Assembly (NCBI GenBank): GCA_910579805.1
Contig: CAJTWM010000030.1
Location: forward strand, 1 to 47,336
Length of the DNA stretch: 47,336 nucleotides
Reading direction: 5' to 3'
Source of the DNA: an uncultured Lachnospiraceae bacterium
GTDB taxonomy: Bacteria > Bacillota > Clostridia > Lachnospirales > Lachnospiraceae
Shown: in pieces, positions 1-7,400 of the stretch
Numbering within the stretch: position 1 is the stretch's first letter
Layout: each line of letters starts with the position of its first letter
Made by a program: the position numbers and the translations under genes
Notes under the pieces: model-generated
Seen by the model: only the letters and a program-made list of their open reading frames with translations
Database searches by the model: none
Told to the model about the DNA's origin: nothing

Positions 1-47
1 GAATAATTGAAACTGGTGGATTTTTTGTGTGTATTTGAAACTTAAAC

Positions 48-70
48 CTGAAAAACAGTATGTTTTTCAG
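48..70. repeat. perfect 10-bp inverted repeat at the end of the LysM ORF
   Basis: CTGAAAAACA (48-57), loop GTA, TGTTTTTCAG (61-70). The right arm overlaps the stop codon of the minus-strand LysM peptide. There is no clear U-run beyond it on the minus strand, so it could be a weak terminator or only a hairpin at the truncation point. Confidence 0.5.
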
Positions 71-192
71 CGGCCTCCCAGCCTGTAAGGGGGCTGGATT
101 TGGTTGTCATATGCGATGATTTCGACGCCGATTCCAAAGTCTGCCGCAATGGTTTCTAAAGTATCGCCGGGATTTACTACATATATCTGCAT
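67..192 (-). CDS. 41-aa LysM-domain peptide, probably the truncated start of a longer LysM protein
   Basis: The peptide begins MQIYVVNPGDTLETIAADFG, a textbook LysM opening (hydrophobic-VxPGDTL-xxIA-xxFG), and nearly one whole LysM repeat fits in its 41 residues. I chose ATG at 192 because AGGAGG lies 9 bases upstream. The longer reading frame upstream of this ATG has no ribosome site and looks non-coding. LysM binds peptidoglycan or chitin-like glycans. In spore-forming Clostridia this N-terminal form usually precedes a GH18 spore-cortex or germination hydrolase. Here the frame stops after YRLGGR, where family members usually continue with another short conserved stretch, so I read it as the 5' remnant of a larger gene. 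It has no signal peptide. It could instead be a genuine LysM micro-protein. Confidence 0.55.
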   Translation of the reverse strand: MQIYVVNPGDTLETIAADFGIGVEIIAYDNQIQPPYRLGGR

Positions 193-442
193 GAAGTATC
201 TTACCTCCTGATATGGATTTTCATTTTGGGGTACATCGTGATGCTGATCTTGAAATAAGGGGGCGGGGACGTCCCGATGCCCTGTTAACTTAGTTATGTC
301 AGGACGATGTACTATATTATCATATTGGAAAGTAAGATGTCCGGTGAATGACAGAAGAGAATTTCTGCTTGGAAAGCAGACGCACGGTGGATGAAAAGGG
401 AGCGTTTCCGCTTTGCTAAACGTCAGGCGGCATAAAACTAAA

Positions 443-486
443 AAATCCCTTTTGTCCGGCATATTTTTGTCAGACAAAAGGGATTT
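443..486 (-). terminator. intrinsic terminator, minus strand
   Basis: A 14-bp perfect stem, AAATCCCTTTTGTC (443-456) with GACAAAAGGGATTT (473-486). On the minus strand it is followed by TTTAGTTTTA. It closes transcription coming from the DHH gene and the relic behind it. The rest of 193-496 holds no convincing gene: it carries the LysM ribosome site, an AT-rich promoter-like patch near 310-330 and the palindrome GGGACGTCCC near 268. Confidence 0.75.
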
Positions 487-496
487 GCTTTAACCT

Positions 497-720
497 TTAC
501 GATTCATTTATATAATCGAATAAAAATTTCCCAAAAGTTTCTGCAATCACTTCTATTTGGCTGTAATCATGGTTCACGTTCACAACGGGGCGTTGCCGCC
601 GGCAAACTCTGTGGCATCCATATTCATAATCTCTTTTGCTCTTTTGTAATAGTTCATCATAATCACCATAAATTGTGGGGTTTCACTGTCGGCGCGCCTT
701 GTTTTTATGTAACCGCTCCG
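497..720 (-). pseudogene. frameshifted relic of an unidentified gene
   Basis: Read on the minus strand straight after the DHH stop codon, one frame gives a protein-like stretch containing MNYYKRAKEIMNMDATEFAG. It stops at a TGA near 589. A one-base shift at a run of C residues continues as PVVNVNHDYSQIEVIAETFG and ends at TAA 497-499, just before the terminator. There is no start codon with a ribosome site. The two frames join smoothly, which suggests a decayed gene with a single-base frameshift. I do not recognise the family. It could also be chance coding potential in an intergenic spacer. Confidence 0.35.
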
Positions 721-721
721 G

Positions 722-1642
722 TCAGTCTTCTTTGTAATTTACGATTTCGTCAATTAATTTAGGAAGTTTTTCGTCCATTTCTTCGTCGGTAAACTGACAG
801 GTTCCTACAGCTTTGTGACCGCCGCCGCCGTATTTTAACATCAGGCTGCCGACGTTTACGTTGGAAGTTCTGTTCAAAACGCTGTATCCTACTGCAGCGG
901 AACAGCCAAGCCCGCCTTTGCCGTTTACGATCCATACGGAGATATTCTGATCCGGATACATACTGTAGATCAGGAAACGGTTACCGGAATAGATCGGATC
1001 CACGCCGCGCAGATCGGAAATGATCACATCTTTTTCCACACGGGTATACTCACGCACCATTTCTTTAAATTTAGCGTCCTGCTCCTGATAAATGGCAATA
1101 CGTTCTTTTACGTCCGGCAGGTCAAGGATCTCTTCCGTATTCATGGTTCTGCAGCATTCCATCAGTTTTTCCATCAGTTGATAATTGGAGATCGTAAAAT
1201 TACGCCATCTTCCCAGTCCGGTCCGGGGATCCATCAAAAATCCGACCAGAATCCATCCGGTAGGATTCTGGATCTCGTCGATCGTCAGATTGCCGGAATC
1301 TACTTTGTCCACGGCCTCCATCATATCGTCAAAATGGGAAAAACGTTCTTTTCCGCCGTAATATTCATAAATGATACGCGCGCAGGACGGGGTAATGCGG
1401 CTTTCACCCTTGTATTTGCCGGCCAGCTGGTTCCGTTCATGTTCGCTGGAGTGGTGGTCAAACCACAGGCCGCAGCCTTCTACGAACGGTACGTTTGCAA
1501 GTACGTCGTTTTCGGTGATTTCAACAAGGCCATCCTGCAGATCTTTCGGATGGGCGAATTTCCAACTGTCAATCAAGCCGATTTCTTTCAGCAGGGCGCC
1601 GCATGCCAGACCGTCGAAATCGGAACGGGTAACTAATCTCAT
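722..1642 (-). CDS. DHH/DHHA1-family phosphoesterase (nanoRNase / exopolyphosphatase-like)
   Basis: A 306-aa protein of the DHH superfamily, metal-dependent phosphoesterases that include RecJ, NrnA and pyrophosphatases. Motif I is RSDFDG at residues 6-11 (Asp8, Asp10). The signature motif is FDHHSSE with Asp62-His63-His64. The C-terminal DHHA1 glycine motif GGGGHKAVG lies near residue 273. These supply the two-metal site and the substrate-binding loop. There is no signal peptide, so it should be cytoplasmic. AAAGGAG sits 8 bases before the ATG and a strong promoter lies upstream at 1693-1721. The exact substrate (short oligoribonucleotides, cyclic dinucleotide products or polyphosphate) cannot be read from the sequence. 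It appears monocistronic apart from the relic downstream. Confidence 0.88.
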   Translation of the reverse strand: MRLVTRSDFDGLACGALLKEIGLIDSWKFAHPKDLQDGLVEITENDVLANVPFVEGCGLWFDHHSSEHERNQLAGKYKGESRITPSCARIIYEYYGGKERFSHFDDMMEAVDKVDSGNLTIDEIQNPTGWILVGFLMDPRTGLGRWRNFTISNYQLMEKLMECCRTMNTEEILDLPDVKERIAIYQEQDAKFKEMVREYTRVEKDVIISDLRGVDPIYSGNRFLIYSMYPDQNISVWIVNGKGGLGCSAAVGYSVLNRTSNVNVGSLMLKYGGGGHKAVGTCQFTDEEMDEKLPKLIDEIVNYKED

Positions 1643-1692
1643 AGTGAATTCTCCTTTGCTTTATTTAATATCTAAAAAATAGGTCTAAAAAA

Positions 1693-1721
1693 ATTATATA
1701 AGAAAGCGTGTTTTTTTTCAA
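1693..1721 (-). promoter_or_regulatory. sigma-A-type promoter for the DHH gene
   Basis: On the minus strand TTGAAA (1716-1721), a 17-base spacer, then TATAAT (1693-1698), about 50 bases before the DHH start codon. Confidence 0.75.
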
Positions 1722-1878
1722 GCGTATTCATAAGGAATACGAGAACGGGCGGGGGCAGTTTGATTTTGCCGTTGGCGTGCGGAACGAATGGAAGAAACGC
1801 TGGAAGAACAACGGGAAGAGGCAAAGAGCAGGGGCGGCGGAAAAGGAATGGGACGATGAAGTCTGGTTCGAAGATTGA
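1708..1878 (+). pseudogene. possible remnant ORF with protein-like ending
   Basis: A 56-codon plus-strand frame from a GTG reads a charged, aromatic-rich sequence with FDFAVGVRNEWKKRWKNNG in the middle and an acidic end, EKEWDDEVWFED, stopping at 1876-1878. The stop falls just before the bidirectional hairpin at 1886-1914, as expected for a real gene end. Against it, there is no ribosome site and the GTG lies inside the minus-strand DHH promoter. I treat it as a likely decayed 3' fragment of a gene I cannot name. Confidence 0.22.
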
Positions 1879-1885
1879 GCGAATA

Positions 1886-1914
1886 AAAACGGAGAGCAGG
1901 TCACTCTCCGTTTT
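1886..1914. terminator. bidirectional hairpin terminator
   Basis: AAAACGGAGAG (1886-1896) pairs perfectly with CTCTCCGTTTT (1904-1914) around a 7-base loop. On the minus strand it is followed by TTTTTATT and overlaps the stop codon of the 51-aa gene. On the plus strand the run is only TTTT. Confidence 0.7.
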
Positions 1915-2056
1915 CACCGCCCGGGCCGCCTTTTCCCGGCACTTCGTCCGGTATGATATTCTGCGGTAAATCTTCGGACGGAATGTTGCCGTCGTCGTAA
2001 AGATTTGCCGGCTTTTGGCCGTGCGGCGTGGTTTCAATATGCTTGTCTTTTTCCAT
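1901..2056 (-). CDS. 51-aa acidic, proline/glycine-rich small protein of unknown function
   Basis: An ORF too short for routine gene calling. It starts MEKDKHIETTPHGQKPANLY, continues with DDGNIPSEDLPQNIIPDEVP and ends in a glycine-rich KGGPGGENGE tail. GGAG lies 7 bases before the ATG, and its stop codon is embedded in a strong intrinsic terminator, so start and end signals are both present. It has no hydrophobic segment, no cysteine and no signal peptide. Composition suggests a disordered cytoplasmic peptide. It stands alone between the DHH gene and the divergent HAD-protease gene. I do not recognise a family and propose no function. Confidence 0.6.
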   Translation of the reverse strand: MEKDKHIETTPHGQKPANLYDDGNIPSEDLPQNIIPDEVPGKGGPGGENGE

Positions 2057-2256
2057 TATCTACTCCGTTTCTGCGTTGTTTTTCCGTACAGATCCATAAA
2101 GGGATTACGAGTACACCGATAGTATTTCCCGATCCAAGAAAGGATATTAATTTTTATGGAAAAATATTGGCGGTAAAACGGAAAACGTCTTGTCAAGCCG
2201 TCCGGTAAATGGTAAGATTGCAAGAAACATATGCAGAAGATGGGAGTAAATCGGAC

Positions 2257-3888
2257 ATGCTGGAATATTTATTATTTGATTTGGACGGCACGCTTACGGA
2301 TTCCAGTGAAGGGATCACGAAATCCGTGCAATATGGGCTGGGAAGTATCGGAATTGAAGTGGAGGATTTAAAAGACCTTCTCGTATTTATCGGCCCGCCG
2401 CTGGATTATAGCTTTCGGGAATTTTATAAACTGGAGGAGGAGCAGATCAAACAGGCGACCGCCAAATACAGAGAGCGTTATAAAAAGATCGGTATGTATG
2501 AAAACGCGCTCTATCCGGGGATGGCGGCCTTATTGAAGGATCTGCACAGGCGGGGAAAACATCTGGCAGTGGCGTCCAGCAAACCGGAAGTATTTGTCAG
2601 ACAGATTTTAAAGCACTTTAATATAGAACAGTATTTTGAGGTGATCGTGGGCAGCGGATTGGACGGCAGTCTGGGTACGAAGGAAGCGGTAGTCAGGGAA
2701 ACTCTCAGCCGGTTGTTTCCCCAAGAAGAGGGCCAACCTTTTACGTTGACGGAGGAACAGAAAGAAAGTACGGCGATGATCGGCGACCGCCATTTTGACA
2801 TCGAGGGCGGTAAAGCGAACGGGATCGTGACGGTCGGCGTGGAGTATGGATTTGCAAAGGCAGGGGAATTGAAGGAGGCAAAGGCGGATTATGTTATAAA
2901 GACCGTGGAAGAGCTTCATGGCTTTTTATTGAGGGGCAGTGAGGATGCGGACGAAAAACGTATGAAAGATTATCATAAAGCGCAAAAAAAAACGGAATTG
3001 AGAAAGACGGCGGCGCAAAAGAGAAGGGAGAGGGAAACTAAGAGAAACGCTTCTTCCCTTACAAAAGCCTTGGACATCCTGCTGCCGATGCTGGTTTATT
3101 TTGTTGCGTATGATATAGCGGGCATTGTGCTTTCCTTTACGGCCGGTTTCCTTGGGGAAAGAATAGGCGGGCATTTTTATGAAGAGATGCTGGCAAACGC
3201 CGGTACGGTAAGAGGAATCTTAGTTATTTTAAGCCTTACTGTCGCTATGGCGGCGCTGTATCCTATGGCAAAATGGGAATTTTTCTTAAAAGAAGGGACA
3301 CGGACGAAAGAAAAGACGCCAGACAGGAAAAAACAAGAGGAAAAAGGAAAAAAGGTCCGGCAGGGCATTGTTTTTGCGATCACCGCCGTCAGCGCCTCAA
3401 TAGCCTTGAATCTTATATTCCGGTTATGTTCCGTTGCCGATCTGTCAGACAGGTATGAAGCGGTAGTAAGGGAGCAGAATTCAGTAGCGCTGATTGCCGG
3501 TATTTTTCTTTACGGTATTTTTTCACCGCTTGCGGAGGAAATGCTTTTCAGAGGATTGGTTTATAACCGGATGAAACTGTATTTTCCGTGGAAACTTTCT
3601 ATTGTGTTTTCCGCGCTGTTTTTCGGATTGTATCATGGCAATCTGGTGCAGGGGCTGTTTGGTTTCTTACTGGGGGTCGTGATTGCATGGTATTATGAAC
3701 GATATGAAAAATGGTATGTGCCGGTGATTTTTCACGGTATCGTCAACTTAAGCTCTTATCTTTTACTGCCCCGTCTGCCCGGAGGGAATGTTTCGGAAGG
3801 CGGTTATTGGGGATATATAAGTTGTGTAATTTTTATGACAATTTGGATATGCGGGATGATTTACGCCGGAAAAACGAAAAAAATATAG
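2257..3888 (+). CDS. fusion of a HAD-family phosphatase and a CPBP intramembrane protease
   Basis: 544 aa. Residues 1-215 are a HAD hydrolase of the phosphoglycolate-phosphatase type: DLDGTLTDS (motif I), VASSKPE (motif II) and GDRHFDIEGGKANG (motif IV). A very basic linker (about 225-265, rich in KKTELRK and KRRERETKR) leads into roughly seven membrane segments. These carry the CPBP (CAAX-protease and bacteriocin-processing) motifs: EEMLFR (Glu427, Glu428, Arg432), FGLYH (Phe456, His460) and HGIVN (His493, Asn497). Both halves keep their catalytic residues and the frame is open throughout. I start at ATG 2257, with GGGAG 10 bases upstream, because the 16 codons before it lack a ribosome site. 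CPBP proteins act as membrane proteases or immunity factors. A soluble phosphatase on the same chain is unusual and the joint role is unknown. Confidence 0.85.
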   Translation: MLEYLLFDLDGTLTDSSEGITKSVQYGLGSIGIEVEDLKDLLVFIGPPLDYSFREFYKLEEEQIKQATAKYRERYKKIGMYENALYPGMAALLKDLHRRGKHLAVASSKPEVFVRQILKHFNIEQYFEVIVGSGLDGSLGTKEAVVRETLSRLFPQEEGQPFTLTEEQKESTAMIGDRHFDIEGGKANGIVTVGVEYGFAKAGELKEAKADYVIKTVEELHGFLLRGSEDADEKRMKDYHKAQKKTELRKTAAQKRRERETKRNASSLTKALDILLPMLVYFVAYDIAGIVLSFTAGFLGERIGGHFYEEMLANAGTVRGILVILSLTVAMAALYPMAKWEFFLKEGTRTKEKTPDRKKQEEKGKKVRQGIVFAITAVSASIALNLIFRLCSVADLSDRYEAVVREQNSVALIAGIFLYGIFSPLAEEMLFRGLVYNRMKLYFPWKLSIVFSALFFGLYHGNLVQGLFGFLLGVVIAWYYERYEKWYVPVIFHGIVNLSSYLLLPRLPGGNVSEGGYWGYISCVIFMTIWICGMIYAGKTKKI

Positions 3889-4033
3889 AAAAAGGTTTTG
3901 GGATTTTACGGTATTTATAAAGGAAAATCTTAAAGAAAAGGAAGCAATTCATAAAAAACAGAGACAATATACAAACAATAATGTTAAATGTCAAATAATC
4001 AGACAAATCAAACGAAAAAGCCAAGAAAAAATG
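3889..4033. other. AT-rich spacer without recognised gene
   Basis: Between the HAD-CPBP stop and the gltB promoter the sequence is A-rich. I see no strong terminator, no ribosome-site-plus-ORF combination and no known RNA motif. Confidence 0.4.
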
Positions 4034-4062
4034 TTTACATGGGAGAAAAAATGGTGTATAGT
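4034..4062 (+). promoter_or_regulatory. promoter of the gltBD operon
   Basis: TTTACA (4034-4039), 17-base spacer, TATAGT (4057-4062). Transcription from here would give a leader of about 380 nt before gltB. Confidence 0.7.
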
Positions 4063-4446
4063 GTATCTAGTGTTCCGGTTTCCAATTGGCTCGCAAGCAA
4101 AAATGTGTAGTTCCTTGGTGAATGGAGCACTCGCATACCGGATGTGCCGGTATGCCGGTACAATATTTTCCGGTTCAGCAGACTGTATGAGTATTTTAGG
4201 AAGTATGTTGTAGGATATGTACCGATTGATGAATAGTGCATCACAAAGAATGTGATAACAAGTCGCAAAGAGGCGCCGAAAGGGGTTTTTGCGGCTTTTT
4301 TTATGTGCAGTCCCATGCAGGGGAACTATGCTGCCAAGACGGCGCGGCGGAGGAAATAAACCGCACGGCGGGGAAAAACGGCTGCATATTAGAAAAAACT
4401 GATTGCCCGTGATGCCTATGATGGGAATAATGGAAGGAGAAAAGCT
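4063..4446 (+). promoter_or_regulatory. long structured gltB leader with attenuator
   Basis: The leader contains a perfect 9-bp hairpin, GCATACCGG (4133-4141) / CCGGTATGC (4147-4155) with a 5-base loop. A CCGG...CCGG pairing follows near 4155-4175, then a small ATCAC/GTGAT hairpin near 4238-4256, and then a U-tailed terminator at 4262-4302 that sits 145 bases before the gene. That is the arrangement of a transcription attenuator. I could not match it to the T-box, to the glutamine riboswitch or to ANTAR twin-hexaloop elements. AAGGAG lies 7 bases before the gltB ATG. Confidence 0.5.
4262..4302 (+). terminator. leader terminator upstream of gltB
   Basis: GTCGCAAAGA pairs with TTTTTGCGGC, with an imperfect GC-rich top around a GAAA loop, followed by seven U residues. 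It lies downstream of the gltB promoter and so is either an attenuator or the end of a small leader RNA. Confidence 0.6.
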
Positions 4447-7400
4447 ATGTTTGATGCAAAATTGACGGTTCCCAAAGCGCCGCTTTACAGAACGGAATTT
4501 GAACACGACAACTGCGGGATCGGCGCCTGCGTGAATATTAAGGGACAAAAAAGCCGTGAAACGGTAGAAAATGCGCTTAAAATCGTAGAAAATCTTGAGC
4601 ATAGGGCAGGAAAGGACGCGGAAGGAAAGACCGGAGACGGCGTCGGCATCCTGACCCAGATTCCGCATAAATTTCTAAAAAAAGCGGTAAAACCTTTAGG
4701 GATAGAACTGAGAAGCGAAAGGGAATACGGAGTCGGCATGTTCTTTTTCCCACAGGAAGAATTGAAAAGAAACCAGTCTAAAAAAATGTTTGAGATCATT
4801 GTGGAAAAGGAAGGGCTGGAGTTTCTTGGATGGAGGGAAGTGCCCATTTATCCGAATGTGCTGGGACATAAGGCGGTAGAATGTATGCCTTGTATCATGC
4901 AGGCCTTTGTGAAAAAACCGAAAAATGTGGAAAAGGGAATTGAATTTGACCGCAGGCTCTATGTGGCGCGCCGCGTTTTTGAACAGTCCACGGACAATAC
5001 TTATGTGGTTTCTTTTTCCAGCAGGACGATCTGTTATAAAGGAATGTTTTTAGTGGGGCAGCTCCGTACTTTCTTTGCGGATCTGCAGGATAAAGAGTAT
5101 GAATCGGCCATTGCCATCGTCCATTCCCGTTTCTCCACGAATACCAATCCGAGCTGGGAACGGGCCCATCCGAATCGTTTCATCGTACATAACGGTGAGA
5201 TCAATACGATCCGGGGCAACGCGGATAAAATGCTTGCAAGAGAAGAGACGATGGAGTCGGAGCATTTGCACGGCCTGCTGCACAAAGTGCTGCCCGCCAT
5301 CAATAAGACGGGTTCCGACTCCGCGATGCTGGACAATACTTTGGAATTTTTAGTCATGAGCGGCATGGAACTGCCCCATGCGGTGATGATCACCATACCC
5401 GAGCCTTGGGAGAACAATAAGACCATGTCCCAGAGCAAAAAGGACTTTTACCAGTATTATGCCACGATGATGGAGCCTTGGGACGGTCCGGCGTCCATCC
5501 TGTTTTCCGACGGGGACATTATGGGAGCCGTTCTGGACAGGAACGGGCTGCGTCCTTCCCGCTATCTGATCACGGAAGACGATCAGCTCATCCTTTCTTC
5601 CGAAGTGGGAGTGCTGGACATCGATCCTACAAAGATCGTAGTAAAAGAAAGGCTGCGTCCGGGCAAGATGCTGTTAGTGGATACGAGAAAGGGAGAAGTG
5701 ATCGACGACGCAAGGCTGAAAGAAGAATATGCTACAAGGCAGCCTTACGGAGAATGGCTGGATAATAACCTGATTACGTTAAAAGAGCTGAAGATCCCGA
5801 ATGAGCGCGTTCCCGAATTTAAAAAAGAAGAACGGCAGAGAATGCAGAAGGCGTTCGGTTATACTTATGACGAATTAAAGACCAGCATCCTTCCCATGGC
5901 GAAAAACGGCGGCGAGGCGATTGCGGCAATGGGCGTGGATACGCCTCTTCCGGTGTTGAGTAAGACCCATCATCCCCTGTTCCATTCCTTTAAGCAGATT
6001 TTTGCGCAGGTGACCAATCCGCCTATCGACGCGATCCGTGAAGAAGTCGTGACTTCCACTACGGTCTATGTGGGAAAAGAAGGGAACGTATTGGAGGAAA
6101 CGCCGGAAAACTGCAATCTGTTACGGGTCAACAATCCGATCCTGACCAATACGGATCTGATGAAGATCAAGAGTATGAAAGCGGAAGGCTTTAAAGTAGA
6201 AGTCATTCCGATCACATATTATAAAAATACCAGTCTGGAACGCGCCATCGACAGACTGTATGTGGAGGCGGACAGGGCTTACCGGGACGGCGTGAACATT
6301 TTGATTTTATCCGACAGAGGGGTAGATGAAAACCATGTGGCGATCCCCTCCCTGTTGGCGGTTTCCGCGCTGAACCAGTATCTGGTAAAGACGAAGAAGA
6401 GGACGAGAGTGGCGTTGATTCTGGAATCGGGCGAACCGAGGGAAGTCCATCATTTTGCCACGCTTCTGGGATACGGCGCCTGTGCGATCAATCCCTATCT
6501 GGCGCAGGAGTCGATCAAGGAGCTGATCGACAACAGGATGCTGGATAAAGATTATTATGCGGCGGTAGAAGATTATAATAACGCGGTACTCCACGGAATC
6601 GTAAAGATTGCTTCTAAAATGGGGATTTCCACGATCCAGTCCTATCAGGGCAGCCAGATCTTTGAGGCGATCGGAATAGACTATGACGTGATCAATAAAT
6701 ATTTTCCCAACACCGTATGCCGGGTGGGAGGCATCACGTTAAAAGATATTGAAAAAGAAGTGGATGAGCTGCATTCGATGGCTTTTGACCCGCTGGGACT
6801 GCAGACGGATCTTACGCTGGAAAGCCCGGGACATCATAAAATGAGAAGCGGAGGCGACGAACACCTTTATAATCCGGCCACGATCCATTTGCTGCAAGAG
6901 TCCACAAAACGCGGAGATTATCAGCTATTTAAGCAATATACCGCACTGGTCAACGATGAGACTTGTGTGAAAAACCTGCGGGGACTGATGGATTTTAATT
7001 ATCCCAAAACGGGCGTGCCGATCGGCGAAGTGGAAAGCGCAGAGTCGATCGTAACAAGATTCAAGACCGGCGCCATGTCCTACGGTTCTATTTCCAAAGA
7101 GGCCCACGAGACTTTGGCAATCGCCATGAACCGGCTTCACGGAAAATCCAATTCCGGCGAAGGAGGAGAAGATTTGGATAGGCTGACCGTAGGAGAGGAC
7201 GGCGTCAACCGCTGTTCGGCGATTAAGCAGGTAGCGAGCGGGCGTTTCGGCGTGACCAGCAGATACCTTGTCAGCGCAAAAGAGATCCAGATCAAGATGG
7301 CGCAGGGAGCGAAACCCGGAGAAGGCGGGCATCTGCCCGGAGGAAAGGTCTATCCTTGGATTGCCAGGACCAGACATTCCACGCCCGGCGTAGGCCTGAT

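Noticed and set aside
4133..4302. ANTAR-type twin hexaloop or glutamine riboswitch in the gltB leader
   Set aside because: The main hairpin has a 5-base loop and no second matching hairpin; no known riboswitch core was recognisable.
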